A DNA stretch of 64,000 nt from UBA1351 sp965140555. Lineage in GTDB: Bacteria > Bacillota > Clostridia > Lachnospirales > Vallitaleaceae. Location of the stretch: contig OZ223260.1 of assembly GCA_965140555.1 (NCBI GenBank), positions 532,442-596,441 on the forward strand, given 5' to 3'. Position numbers and translations under genes: made by a program. Below the pieces are notes generated by a model. It was not told where the DNA came from and made no database searches. It worked only from the letters and a program-made list of their open reading frames with translations. Shown here piece after piece: positions 36,453 through 45,320 of the stretch (within the stretch, counting starts at the first letter, position 1; every line of letters starts with the position of its first letter).

Positions 36453-37685
36453 TTATTTTTTGATATCTACTTTACGAATAAGCTCATTTTCTGAAGCTTC
36501 AACAGGCAACACCATGTACAAACGTTGCTTTGGATGCGGCGCCGATGTCACGGCTTCCCCCTCTTCTGTTTCAATGGCTTGAACGACAAATTCATGAGTA
36601 GACCCATCGGCTTTCATTAATTCAAGGGTATCCCCAATAACAAATTTGTTGCGCTGTTCAAATAATGTTTTTCCATCCTTCACATCTCCGATGACACGTC
36701 CTACGAACACATAATCCCGAATATACGTATTCTTATCGTACACCTGTCCTTCACCATCCGGACGACCGTAATAGAATCCTGTTGTAAATTGACGATAACT
36801 ACACTTTTTAATTTCTTCCATATATGTCGCTTTATTGGCCTCATATAGGGCCGGATCTTCAAAAAAATCATCAATAGCCTTACGGTACGCTCGGGTTACT
36901 GTTGCAACATAAAGACCGGTTTTCATACGACCTTCAATCTTAAGGCTGGTAATACCGGAACGAATCAATCCGTCCAAATGCTCGATCATACACAGATCCT
37001 TGGAATTATATATATATGTTCCTCGTTCATTCTCTACAACCGGCATATACTCTCCCGGTCTTGTTTCTTCAACGAGATGGTAGGTCCATCGACAAGGATG
37101 GGTACATGCCCCTTGATTGGCATCACGTCCTGACATATAGTTACTTAATAGACAACGCCCTGAATAAGAGATACACATCGCTCCATGAACAAAGGCTTCA
37201 ATATCCATATCAAAGGGAATCTTAGCCCGTATAGTACTAATCTCTTCAAGGGACAATTCCCTTGCAACAACAACACGTTGAACGCCTTGTTTATACCAAA
37301 AATTAATGGATGCATAATTTGTATTATTGGCTTGCGTACTGAGATGCAATTCCATGTCCGGCATCACTTCTTTAGCTATCGCCAGTATACCCGGATCTGC
37401 TATAATAACCGCATCCGGTTGCACTTCCTTCAATTCTTCAAAATAAGCATATACCCCTTCAATGTCGCTATTATGGGCGATGATATTTGCCGTTACATAT
37501 ACTTTAACCTGATGTTCATGGGCATAATTCACCGCTTCTATCATCATTTCTTTTGTAAAATTCTTTGCCTTAGCACGTAGCCCAAATTGTTCACCACCAA
37601 TATAGACCGCATCCGCTCCGTATTTGATTGCAATCTTTAGGTTTTCAAAGCTTCCGGCTGGAATCAATAATTCCGGTTTGTTCAT
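36453..37685 (-). CDS. trhP: U32 family protease/tRNA hydroxylation protein (TrhP-like)
   Basis: A 410-residue U32 protein with the hallmark EAFVHGAMCISYSGRCLLSNYMSGRDANQGACTHPCRW, seen here as FVHGAMCISYSGRC, SGRDANQG and CTHPCRW; the cysteines bind an iron-sulfur cluster. The N-terminus ELLIPAGSFENLKIAIKYGADAVYIGG is typical. In Bacillus the yrrN/yrrO proteins make 5-hydroxyuridine at the tRNA wobble position. The next gene upstream is TrmR, which methylates this product, so the pair fits that pathway. Only one U32 gene is seen. Confidence 0.88.
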   Translation of the reverse strand: MNKPELLIPAGSFENLKIAIKYGADAVYIGGEQFGLRAKAKNFTKEMMIEAVNYAHEHQVKVYVTANIIAHNSDIEGVYAYFEELKEVQPDAVIIADPGILAIAKEVMPDMELHLSTQANNTNYASINFWYKQGVQRVVVARELSLEEISTIRAKIPFDMDIEAFVHGAMCISYSGRCLLSNYMSGRDANQGACTHPCRWTYHLVEETRPGEYMPVVENERGTYIYNSKDLCMIEHLDGLIRSGITSLKIEGRMKTGLYVATVTRAYRKAIDDFFEDPALYEANKATYMEEIKKCSYRQFTTGFYYGRPDGEGQVYDKNTYIRDYVFVGRVIGDVKDGKTLFEQRNKFVIGDTLELMKADGSTHEFVVQAIETEEGEAVTSAPHPKQRLYMVLPVEASENELIRKVDIKK

Positions 37686-37735
37686 GATGTTTCTCCTCTA
37701 CTATTCATACATCCATAACAGGATGTGTACATTTA

Positions 37736-38407
37736 TTATAATTTCACACTTACAGTTACTCCATCTGCAATAGTCATCACAGAAGTTTTTAAAGACGGGT
37801 GATGATTCAGCGTCCATAAATATTCGCGCATTCTCTGATGTATCGTACGATTACGTCGCGCCACATTAAATCGAGATTTAACTAAATCCCCATCTTGCAA
37901 CACATTATCAGAAACTAAAACACCTCCTGGCAAAAGCATATCCAACAAAGAAGGTAGAAAAGTCATATATTGTCCTTTTGCAGCATCCATAAAGATCAGA
38001 TCAAAGGTCTTCCCTTCCTTTACAAATGCTTCCAACACATCGGATGCATCTTCATGAACAAGTTCTATACAATCATCATACCGTGATTGCTTTATATTTT
38101 CAACCGCTAATGCGATCATAGTGTCACTGCGCTCAATCGTCGTAATAGACATTTCCTCATGGGTACAGTAAGACGACATAGCAGTTGCCATAGCAATAGA
38201 TGAATATCCGATAGCCGTCCCGACCTCAAGGACCTTCAACGGCCGATGGACCAACAAGAATACATCCATAAATTGCTTCATTTCATCCCGTATAATAGGG
38301 ATATCATTCGCCTTCCCATAGTCTCTTATGCATTGCAATAATTGATCTTCTTGAGGGCGTATATAACTCAAATATTGAGGCATTGATTCATAACTCACGA
38401 TGGTCAT
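37736..38407 (-). CDS. trmR: tRNA 5-hydroxyuridine methyltransferase TrmR
   Basis: A class I SAM-dependent O-methyltransferase of 223 residues with VLEVGTAIGYSSIAMA (motif I) and DLIFMDAAKGQY, the metal-dependent COMT-like family. In Bacillus, TrmR (YrrM) turns ho5U34 into mo5U34 in tRNA. The order mltG-trmR-U32 matches yrrL-yrrM-yrrN-yrrO. The ATG at 38407 has closely spaced AGGAAAGG; a GTG three codons on is an alternative. Confidence 0.85.
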   Translation of the reverse strand: MTIVSYESMPQYLSYIRPQEDQLLQCIRDYGKANDIPIIRDEMKQFMDVFLLVHRPLKVLEVGTAIGYSSIAMATAMSSYCTHEEMSITTIERSDTMIALAVENIKQSRYDDCIELVHEDASDVLEAFVKEGKTFDLIFMDAAKGQYMTFLPSLLDMLLPGGVLVSDNVLQDGDLVKSRFNVARRNRTIHQRMREYLWTLNHHPSLKTSVMTIADGVTVSVKL

Positions 38408-38460
38408 CCTTTCCTGTTACTTACAAAGCCATGATACAGTATTGTCTATGCAATACAAAA

Positions 38461-38490
38461 ACATAGGCTAAAGATAACTTTAGCCTATGT
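38461..38490 (-). terminator. Intrinsic terminator of mltG
   Basis: A perfect 13-bp stem, ACATAGGCTAAAG with CTTTAGCCTATGT, around a four-base loop, followed on the minus strand by TTTTTG. It separates mltG from trmR. Confidence 0.88.
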
Positions 38491-38514
38491 CACTCTATTC
38501 TCATGTCTCTTTAA

Positions 38515-39582
38515 TTAGAATTTTCTATTGTGTTCATTCTTAGCCTTTACATGATCATTAAAGTTACTGTTAAATTCATGACTGCCTGTAGCATCATCTA
38601 CAAGAACAAAGTATAGATAGTTCGTATCCTCAGGGTATAGGGCAGCAATAATAGATGCTTCCCCCGGATTGGATATAGGGCCAACCGGTAATCCAGGATT
38701 ACGATAGGTATTATACGGAGAGTCAATTTCTAAATCTTTCAATAAAACACGATCCCTAGACTTATCCAGTACATACATAATCGTACTACACATTTCCAAA
38801 TTCATGTTAATGTCCAAACGATTACGAATAACGCTAGATACTAAAGGACGTTCATCCGGAACACGGACTTCACGTTCAATGATCGATGCAATTTTCACAA
38901 CATCATCAATTGTATAACCCAATTTCTCCGCTTGAGCATAGTACTCATCTTTAAACACAACGTCAAACTGGTTCAACATCGTGGATATGATATCTTCCGC
39001 TGTTGCATCTGTATACACTTCATATGTAGACGGGAACAAAAAGCCTTGTAAACGCAAGTTTCTATCCGGAATATCTTCTAAGAAGCGATAGCCATAGTTT
39101 CCGTTTTGTGCAGCATCCATAAATTCTTCTTTTGTGCACAAGTCTTTCGCTGCCAAACGTTCAGCAATCTGTTCAAGTGTGAACCCTTCCGGAATTGTAA
39201 AGGTTGTCGTTTCACGCTTTTCACCTTCTGTGGTCAAAATGGTCATGATGGCATCTTGTTCCATCCCGGTATTCAACGAGAACTCTCCAGTTTGAAAAGA
39301 ACTATCAACACCTTTTAATTTAGCCATAACTCTAAAGTAAACAGGGCTGTCGATTAACCCATTCTCTTTCAAAATATTAGCAATGGTCTCTGTAGAAGCA
39401 CCTTTCGGTATCGTTACATCCACATCAACAATACTCGTGCTACCTTCCGGCTCTTTCGCCATTAAATCATATGCATAATCATATCCCCATAGCGCAGCTC
39501 GGTATACGAGAAAGACCGCTAAAGCAATAATTACAATACGCACAGCATAATTAACAATTTCTTTAATGATGTTCTTAATCAT
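38515..39582 (-). CDS. mltG: Endolytic murein transglycosylase MltG
   Basis: Cuts nascent glycan strands and helps end peptidoglycan chain growth. The ATG at 39582 follows AAGGTGAACGT. A short basic cytoplasmic tail is followed by one membrane helix (about 12-32), a LysM-like region and the YceG/MltG catalytic part with ASIIEREV (catalytic Glu) and the downstream SPYNTYRNPGLPVGPISNPG. About 355 residues, as usual. Equivalent to Bacillus yrrL. Confidence 0.92.
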   Translation of the reverse strand: MIKNIIKEIVNYAVRIVIIALAVFLVYRAALWGYDYAYDLMAKEPEGSTSIVDVDVTIPKGASTETIANILKENGLIDSPVYFRVMAKLKGVDSSFQTGEFSLNTGMEQDAIMTILTTEGEKRETTTFTIPEGFTLEQIAERLAAKDLCTKEEFMDAAQNGNYGYRFLEDIPDRNLRLQGFLFPSTYEVYTDATAEDIISTMLNQFDVVFKDEYYAQAEKLGYTIDDVVKIASIIEREVRVPDERPLVSSVIRNRLDINMNLEMCSTIMYVLDKSRDRVLLKDLEIDSPYNTYRNPGLPVGPISNPGEASIIAALYPEDTNYLYFVLVDDATGSHEFNSNFNDHVKAKNEHNRKF

Positions 39583-39595
39583 ACGTTCACCTTTC

Positions 39596-39946
39596 TTAGT
39601 CAAGGAATTTGGTATCAAAATCCAATTCTTCTGCCAAAGTATCATAAACTTCCGCAAGCATTTTTGATAACCGAAGCTCTGCATCCAAAAACATTTTTAC
39701 AGTCGGTTCACTAAGCAATTCCTCATGCTCATTTTTAAGTTGAATCAAACTTTCATAAGCATTGTACATACCATATTGATGATTTGTTTGTATTTCAAAA
39801 CTTTTCCGTCTAAACTCTTGGACTCGACGGAAAAGTTCTTCTTGGCGCTCGATGATTGAACGATAATTTTGGTAATCATTATACTCTTGGGTCCGTTTTA
39901 TCTGACTAACCAGGATCTTTGTACTACCTTTAATTTCATCAAACAT
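39596..39946 (-). CDS. YlbF family regulator-like protein
   Basis: A 116-residue helical protein of the YlbF/YmcA family. The pattern IKRTQEYNDYQNYR and the C-terminal FLDAELRLSKMLAEVYDTL are typical. In Bacillus, YlbF and YmcA form the Y-complex that works with RNase Y in mRNA maturation. Its place 22 bases after RNase J hints at a role in RNA decay here as well, but that is an inference. Confidence 0.78.
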   Translation of the reverse strand: MFDEIKGSTKILVSQIKRTQEYNDYQNYRSIIERQEELFRRVQEFRRKSFEIQTNHQYGMYNAYESLIQLKNEHEELLSEPTVKMFLDAELRLSKMLAEVYDTLAEELDFDTKFLD

Positions 39947-39967
39947 TCGATCACCTTTCTTTTCTTT

Positions 39968-41632
39968 TTATTCAACTTCCATAATAACCGGAAGAATCAT
40001 TGGATTACGCTTCATTTGACGCCATAAGTATTCACGTAGGTCATCGCGTACTTCATTTTTAAGCTTCGCCCAACCTTCTATCTTTTTATCTTTGCAACGT
40101 TGTAATGTTTTTAGTACAACAGCTCTTGTCTCTTCCATCAAATCACCGGATTCTCTTACATACACAAATCCACGACTCACAATGTCAGGACCTGACAAAA
40201 TTTCCAATGTGCCCTTTCGAACAGTCACCACAACAACAATCAAACCGTCCTGTGATAGTTTCTGACGATCGCGTAATACAATGTTACCCACATCACCGAC
40301 ACCTAATCCATCAACCAAAATCGGTTGACATGGTACGGTCGCTTTACGTTCGCCTCCTGATTGGCTCAATTCCAACACTTCACCATTCGATAATAGGAAG
40401 ATATTATTCTTATTCATACCTAATCCGGCAGCCAACTCGGCATGCTTTTTGAGATGACGATATTCCCCATGTACAGGAATGAAATACTTCGGTTTAACCA
40501 ACGTGTGCAACAATTTCAGCTCTTCTTGGCAAGCATGTCCGGAAACATGCGTATCTTCATAAATAACTTCTGCCCCACGTTTATATAAATCATTAATTAC
40601 TTTTGAGACATATTTTTCATTTCCGGGAATCGGCTTAGAACTTAAAATAACCACGTCCCCTTCTTGAATTTGAATATGACGATGCGTTCCGCTTGCCATA
40701 CGCGACAATGCAGCCATAGGCTCACCTTGACTACCTGTCGTTACCAAAACAACTTGTCCGTCTTTATACTTATGGATGTCATTAATCTCAGTCAGCATAT
40801 TTTTAGGCATCTTAATATAACCTAATTCCTTAGCCGTTGTCACCACATTCACCATAGAACGGCCTTGAACAATCACCTTTCGTCGATGATGCTTCGCCGC
40901 ATTAACAATTTGCTGAACACGATCTACATTCGATGCAAAAGTGGCCACAATAAGACGTCTACCTTTGTTTTCCTCAAAAATCATATCAAAGGATTTACCG
41001 ACACTACTTTCGGACATCGTATATCCTTTGCGTTCCGCATTGGTACTATCTGCCATAAGAGCTAAAACACCGTTACGTCCAAGCTCTGCAAACCGTCCCA
41101 AGTCAATTGCCTTTCCATAAATCGGATTGTAATCCACCTTAAAATCACCTGTATGAACCACCGTTCCGGCTGGTGTTGTGATTGCAAGGGCCGATGCATC
41201 AGCGATAGAATGGTTCGTACGGATAAACTCTACCAAAAACTGTCCAAGCTTTATTTTCTGACCTGTCGAAATACGCTTCAACTTTGTCGAATTCACCATA
41301 CCATGTTCTTTGAGTTTATTCTCAACAAGTCCGATGGTTAATCGTGTACCATACACAGGAACATTCACATCCTTAAGAACATAAGGTAATGCACCTATAT
41401 GATCCTCATGACCATGCGTCAAAACAATACCTCGTACTTTTTTCACATTTTGCTTCAGATAAGTCACATCAGGAATAACCAAATCAATTCCTAACATCTC
41501 GTCTTCCGGGAATGCAATACCACAGTCTACCACTACAATTTCATCTTTGTATTGGAATGCCGTAATATTCATACCAATCTTATCCAATCCACCTAATGGA
41601 ATAATTTTTAATTTTTCGTTTGTTTTCTTCAA
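39968..41632 (-). CDS. rnj: Ribonuclease J
   Basis: Metallo-beta-lactamase/beta-CASP RNase with 5'-3' exonuclease and endonuclease activity, central to mRNA turnover and 16S maturation. The zinc site HGHEDHIGALPY (about residues 74-85), the GDFKVD motif, beta-CASP motifs and the late GHACQEEL are intact. The C-terminal domain of about 100 residues completes the 554-residue length. It follows fur and precedes a YlbF-like gene. Confidence 0.95.
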   Translation of the reverse strand: MKKTNEKLKIIPLGGLDKIGMNITAFQYKDEIVVVDCGIAFPEDEMLGIDLVIPDVTYLKQNVKKVRGIVLTHGHEDHIGALPYVLKDVNVPVYGTRLTIGLVENKLKEHGMVNSTKLKRISTGQKIKLGQFLVEFIRTNHSIADASALAITTPAGTVVHTGDFKVDYNPIYGKAIDLGRFAELGRNGVLALMADSTNAERKGYTMSESSVGKSFDMIFEENKGRRLIVATFASNVDRVQQIVNAAKHHRRKVIVQGRSMVNVVTTAKELGYIKMPKNMLTEINDIHKYKDGQVVLVTTGSQGEPMAALSRMASGTHRHIQIQEGDVVILSSKPIPGNEKYVSKVINDLYKRGAEVIYEDTHVSGHACQEELKLLHTLVKPKYFIPVHGEYRHLKKHAELAAGLGMNKNNIFLLSNGEVLELSQSGGERKATVPCQPILVDGLGVGDVGNIVLRDRQKLSQDGLIVVVVTVRKGTLEILSGPDIVSRGFVYVRESGDLMEETRAVVLKTLQRCKDKKIEGWAKLKNEVRDDLREYLWRQMKRNPMILPVIMEVE

Positions 41633-41705
41633 GAAAACACCTCCGTCGTCCTAAGCAAAGTCAAAACTTTGCCTATAATCTAACTAATAGTTTCTTACGT
41701 AGGCG

Positions 41706-42161
41706 TCACTTTTGTTGAAGATTCTCTTTCTGACAGTCGCCGCAAATCCCAAAGAATTTCGCTTGGTGGTCATACACCAAAAAATTATAGGTTTCCAAAA
41801 AATTCTTCTCAATAGAACCCATAAGGTCTTCTTTCACCTCTATAACCTTACCACATTGTTCGCAGATGAGATGGTGATGTCTATGGACCTCATTTTCTTT
41901 TGCTAATTCATAACGGATAAATCCATCATCCAAATTTAATTTTTCCACAATTTTCATTTCATTTAACAATTGGATGTTACGATAAACTGTTGCCAAGCCG
42001 ATTTCAGGATGTTCATCCTTAACCAATTGATAAATTTCTTCAACGGTCAGATGCTTGTCCTGATGACGAATCAATGCACTCAAAACAACTTTACGTTGTG
42101 ATGTCAATTTATATCCATGTTCTTTTAAAATATTGTAAAAATCTGTTTGTTTAGCTTCCAT
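41706..42161 (-). CDS. fur: Fur family transcriptional regulator
   Basis: Metal-dependent repressor of about 151 residues. The winged helix has YKLTSQRKVVLSAL and IGLATVYRNIQLL; metal ligands are visible in EVHRHHHLICEQCGKV and GICGDC (two CxxC pairs of the structural zinc site). The ATG at 42161 follows GGTGGAG at good distance, so seven upstream codons are dropped. Fur or PerR cannot be told apart safely; the Fur-box-like palindrome upstream favours Fur with autoregulation. Confidence 0.88.
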   Translation of the reverse strand: MEAKQTDFYNILKEHGYKLTSQRKVVLSALIRHQDKHLTVEEIYQLVKDEHPEIGLATVYRNIQLLNEMKIVEKLNLDDGFIRYELAKENEVHRHHHLICEQCGKVIEVKEDLMGSIEKNFLETYNFLVYDHQAKFFGICGDCQKENLQQK

Positions 42162-42183
42162 TTTGAACTCCACCATTTTCATT

Positions 42184-42331
42184 TTTTGTTATCAGGCTAC
42201 TCCTGATTGCTTGCAGGTTGCTTATGTGTATCCCACGGGTAAGTTAGCCTTCTTGAGATACTGTGGGCCTGTCGTGTGAATCTGTCACTTGGACGCTCTA
42301 TATATTATTATATTCAATCGGATGCTTGCAT
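42184..42331 (-). ncRNA. Structured leader RNA upstream of fur
   Basis: The 170 bases between the promoter and fur form several helices on the minus strand: GGATGC-AA-GCATCC at the 5' end, GTGA-CAGAT-TCAC, a longer stem CCCAC with GTGGG enclosed by CAGG with CCTG, and ATCAGG-AGTAG-CCTGAT just before the gene. GTATC and GATAC could pair instead of the central stem, so two folds are possible. No known riboswitch is recognised. It may be a regulatory leader or a separate small RNA. Confidence 0.4.
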
Positions 42332-42337
42332 CCTCAT

Positions 42338-42387
42338 ATTATATACATATTCATATATGAACCAATCGCAATAGAGAATCATTCTCT
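42338..42387 (-). promoter_or_regulatory. fur promoter with Fur-box-like palindrome
   Basis: Minus strand TTGGTT (42365-42360), 16-base spacer, TATAAT (42343-42338). Just upstream, at 42373-42387, AGAGAATCATTCTCT is a perfect 7-1-7 palindrome that matches the Fur core TGATAATNATTATCA at 11 of 15 positions. This suggests that the regulator controls its own gene. Confidence 0.6.
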
Positions 42388-42479
42388 CTATTGTAGCTCA
42401 TAATTGGCTTGAATATCAATGCTTACACAGATACCCAAACCATAATTATCCTAAATTATATAGGAAAGTCCGAATTTTG

Positions 42480-42740
42480 TCAATTTTCAAAGGTATCCAT
42501 AGCATCTTCCAACATTGGATAGACAACTTCTAAAATAGCATCCTCATCAACAATTTCATAGATCAAATCTTCTTCTTCAATATATGTCGCTTTCATTACA
42601 TAAGCGGTCACTTCATCATTCTCCAAGTCATCTTCTTCTACGACAAGTATATAACCCTCTTCTTTATATTGCACAGCACTTAATATAGCAAATACAATCT
42701 CTTCTCCTGTTTCATCATCGGTAAAAACGAGTGTTTCCAT
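42480..42740 (-). CDS. DUF1292 family acidic protein (YrzB-like)
   Basis: An 86-residue, strongly acidic protein of the DUF1292 family (TLVFTDDETGEEIVFAIL, then EEGYILVVEEDD). It has no known function; the gene is conserved between ruvX and fur or mltG in Firmicutes. The ATG at 42740 follows AAGGAAG; a GTG three codons earlier is possible. Confidence 0.88.
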   Translation of the reverse strand: METLVFTDDETGEEIVFAILSAVQYKEEGYILVVEEDDLENDEVTAYVMKATYIEEEDLIYEIVDEDAILEVVYPMLEDAMDTFEN

Positions 42741-42792
42741 TTTATACACTTCCTTTTCTATTATTCGTATTTCTTATACTTTAATCGGTGTA

Positions 42793-43218
42793 CTACTGAT
42801 TACTTAATTTATCTAAATAGGTTTGTAAAATAAGTGTTGCGGCAATTTTATCGATATGTTCTTTGCGATTTTCCCGTCGCACGCCGCCTTCTATAAGTAT
42901 TCGTTCTGCCGACATTGTCGACAGTCTTTCATCCATCGTCTCTATTGGTACAGACAGTACCTTTTCTAATCGCTTTATAAAATATGTTGTTCGATCAACA
43001 CGTTCTCCTGAGGTATTATCCATATTCAAGGGCATACCAACAACAACCCGTTCTATTTCATAGGACTCAACCAATTCTACCAAACGTTCCAATGATGCAA
43101 TCAAATTGCCCGGATCTTTCCGCGTTATTGTTTCAATACCTTGAGCTGTCCATCCTAAGGGATCACTAATTGCAACACCGATTGTTTTGGAACCGTAATC
43201 CAATCCCATAATTCGCAT
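42793..43218 (-). CDS. ruvX: RuvX/YqgF Holliday junction resolvase-like protein
   Basis: A 141-residue RNase H-fold protein. The conserved acidic sites lie in MGLDYGSKTIGVA, VVGMPLNMDNTSGER and DERLSTMSAERILIEGG. YqgF proteins are implicated in 16S rRNA 5' maturation and in junction resolution. It lies between ireB and DUF1292 as in the Bacillus yrzL-yrrK-yrzB cluster. Confidence 0.92.
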   Translation of the reverse strand: MRIMGLDYGSKTIGVAISDPLGWTAQGIETITRKDPGNLIASLERLVELVESYEIERVVVGMPLNMDNTSGERVDRTTYFIKRLEKVLSVPIETMDERLSTMSAERILIEGGVRRENRKEHIDKIAATLILQTYLDKLSNQ

Positions 43219-43239
43219 TCTGTCACCTCATTTATCCAC

Positions 43240-43360
43240 TGATTAGCCCGACAAATGCAAGTTTCACTAAATTCACATACACTATATAGATTACGTAGGT
43301 GCTTTTGTAACAATATATTGTATGTGAAAGTTCAACTATATGCTTTTGTCGACCTAATCA
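43240..43360. repeat. 121-bp palindromic MITE-like repeat, copy B
   Basis: Same length and ends as copy A at 33427-33547, with about 11 differences by eye. Begins TGATTAGCCCGACAAATG and ends GCTTTTGTCGACCTAATCA, and both halves pair over most of their length. TCCAC flanks it on both sides (43235-43239 and 43361-43365), a possible 5-bp target duplication. It lies between ireB and ruvX. Confidence 0.82.
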
Positions 43361-43421
43361 TCCACTCGTAAGTTCCTGCTATTATTCTCCCAAGAAAACT
43401 TTCCTATAGCAGAACAATAGC

Positions 43422-43447
43422 AAGGACACACGTCACGGTGTGTCCTT
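43422..43447 (-). terminator. Probable terminator of ireB
   Basis: AAGGACACAC and GTGTGTCCTT form a 10-bp stem around six bases, 6 bases after the ireB stop. The following minus-strand bases (GCTATTGTTCTG) are only moderately T-rich, so termination may be incomplete. Confidence 0.6.
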
Positions 43448-43452
43448 CAAGT

Positions 43453-43716
43453 CTAAGATATATTCTGATTATCAATATAATTTTTAACAAGAACCTCGAG
43501 CAATTCATCGCGTTCTAATTGACTAATCAGCGTCCTTGCATTGTTATGACTGGTGATATACGTAGGATCACCGGATAATATATATCCGACAATCTGATAA
43601 ACAGGATTATATCCTTTCTCACTAAGTGATTCGTATACCGTTCGCATAACTCGCAACACATTATCTTCAGGTTCATTTCCGGGTTTCTTGAAAAACTGAG
43701 TGTTATTTGGCCCCAT
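43453..43716 (-). CDS. ireB: IreB family regulatory phosphoprotein
   Basis: An 87-residue protein of the IreB/YrzL (DUF965) family, with NPVYQIVGYILSGDPTYITSHNNAR and the C-terminal ERDELLEVLVKNYI (shown in parts). In Enterococcus, IreB is phosphorylated on N-terminal threonines by the kinase IreK and affects cephalosporin resistance; Thr6 (MGPNNTQF) is a candidate. The start at 43716 gives the usual length. Confidence 0.9.
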   Translation of the reverse strand: MGPNNTQFFKKPGNEPEDNVLRVMRTVYESLSEKGYNPVYQIVGYILSGDPTYITSHNNARTLISQLERDELLEVLVKNYIDNQNIS

Positions 43717-43810
43717 ACAGTCACATCCATTCCATAAACTTAATCTTTCTACTATCATCTTACCTTATCGCACAATAAAATTCAATCATTTTTACGCATT
43801 TAATAAATTG

Positions 43811-45184
43811 TTAATTTTCTGTTTGGGCAATGAGTCCATCCACTATTCGCCCTTGTATCACGCCATGGATAACTTGACCTTTTTGAAAATCTTTAACCGG
43901 AATATATACACGTATATGCCTTGGTGTATGGCCAACAGCATAAACCTTACCCTCAATCTCTTGTTCTTCTTCTACAAGCACAGATACCGATTCATGGATA
44001 AAGGTTTCCAAATACTCCTGTTTCAATTGCTCAACAATAGCAACTAACCGTTTGCTACGCTCTGTTTTTATTCGACCATCCACTTGAGGCTTCATTCGCG
44101 CTGCTTTTGTTCCTTCTCGAACGGAGTATTTGAATACATGCACCTCGCTAAATCCAACACGTCGAACAAATTCTTCCGTTTCAAGCGCTTCCTCTTCCGT
44201 TTCGCCCGGAAACCCTACAATAACATCAGTTGTAATGGCCGGTCGATCATAATACTCCCGAAGCAAGGCCACCTTTTTATAAAAGGATTCTGTCGAATAA
44301 CGACGATTCATACGTTGTAATACGCTATCCGAACCGGATTGCATGGACAAATGAAATTGAGGACATAATTTATCACAGGTACTTAGACGTCTCACAAAAT
44401 CCTCTGTAATCAAGTTTGGCTCTAAAGACCCAAGGCGTATACGTTGAAGACCTTCTATTTTTTGAAGTCTTTCCAACACATCGATAAGAGCCACATCTCC
44501 TATGTCTTTTCCATAGGATGCCAGATGAATACCAGTCAATACAACTTCATAAAACCCTTTTGCCACTAACGCCTCAACCTCTGATACGATAGCTGCTAAG
44601 GCTCTAGAGCGAACTTTACCTCTTGTGTAGGGAATTATACAATAGGAACAGTATTGGTCGCACCCGTCTTGAATCTTTATCATACTACGGGTTTTATCTT
44701 GTTGCTCATGTATACTTAATTCTTCATAGGTAATGTTATGGTGAACGTCTTGTATATGAGGCATCTCGTGCTGTCCGAACTTATGCGATTCTACAATTTC
44801 CACAATCCGGTCTTTTTGGGTATTCCCGATAAGAACATCTATATAGGGGATTTCATCCATTTTTTCATGAGCCACCTGCACGTAACATCCGACAGCAACA
44901 ACTAATCCGGCTTCGTTGTTGCGTTTTGCCTTACTGAGCATTTTTCTTGATTTTTGATCAGCTATATTGGTCACCGTACACGTATTGACAACGTAGATAT
45001 CAGCAAAATCGTTAAAATCAACAATCTTATAGCCTTTTGCCTTAAACTGTTCCGTCATAGCTTCTGTTTCATATTGATTCACTTTGCATCCGAGAGTGAA
45101 TATAGCTACGGTTTTTTGACGCTTGTATTTTTCTTCAAATTCACTACCACTAAGTGATAAGTCCATTATTTCATTGTTATTCAT
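43811..45184 (-). CDS. mtaB: tRNA t6A37 methylthiotransferase MtaB
   Basis: Radical-SAM enzyme that turns t6A37 into ms2t6A in tRNA. An N-terminal methylthiotransferase domain (FTLGCKVNQYETEAM), the radical-SAM cluster site GCDQYCSYCIIPYTRGKVRSR (CxxxCxxC, split as CDQYCSYC) and a C-terminal TRAM domain are present. 457 residues includes an N-terminal extension of about 24. MtaB is preferred over MiaB by the CKVNQ signature. Confidence 0.92.
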   Translation of the reverse strand: MNNNEIMDLSLSGSEFEEKYKRQKTVAIFTLGCKVNQYETEAMTEQFKAKGYKIVDFNDFADIYVVNTCTVTNIADQKSRKMLSKAKRNNEAGLVVAVGCYVQVAHEKMDEIPYIDVLIGNTQKDRIVEIVESHKFGQHEMPHIQDVHHNITYEELSIHEQQDKTRSMIKIQDGCDQYCSYCIIPYTRGKVRSRALAAIVSEVEALVAKGFYEVVLTGIHLASYGKDIGDVALIDVLERLQKIEGLQRIRLGSLEPNLITEDFVRRLSTCDKLCPQFHLSMQSGSDSVLQRMNRRYSTESFYKKVALLREYYDRPAITTDVIVGFPGETEEEALETEEFVRRVGFSEVHVFKYSVREGTKAARMKPQVDGRIKTERSKRLVAIVEQLKQEYLETFIHESVSVLVEEEQEIEGKVYAVGHTPRHIRVYIPVKDFQKGQVIHGVIQGRIVDGLIAQTEN

Positions 45185-45208
45185 GGTAATATTCCTCGCT
45201 TTTTACTG

Positions 45209-45270
45209 AATTCATCGTACTATTCTAACATAACTTTCGAATTTTTCACAGAAAAACCTATATACAATAG
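45209..45270. repeat. Direct repeat, left copy (mtaB leader)
   Basis: The core ATTCATCGTAC-ATTCTAACATA and a following AGAAAAACC/TTCTATAT block recur at 46138-46200 in the same order, about 75 percent alike. On the minus strand each contains TGTTAGAAT, an extended -10-like word. The two copies bracket 0.9 kb of unrelated DNA at the border between conserved and mobile DNA. Confidence 0.55.
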
Positions 45271-45271
45271 A

Positions 45272-45307
45272 ATGATAAAAGCCCCGGTAACCCAGGGCTT
45301 TTATCAT
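45272..45307. terminator. Bidirectional terminator-like hairpin upstream of mtaB
   Basis: ATGATAAAAGCCC and GGGCTTTTATCAT form a perfect 13-bp stem around ten bases. The A and T runs inside the arms give U-rich feet in both directions. It would end minus-strand transcription from the remnant genes upstream before mtaB. Confidence 0.7.
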
Positions 45308-45320
45308 CGTACTATAAATA

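Noticed and set aside
42184..42331. 6S RNA upstream of fur
   Set aside because: The length is right, but no long closing stem joins the two ends, no central open bubble can be drawn, and the RNA runs into the fur ribosome site without a terminator. I kept it as an unassigned leader.
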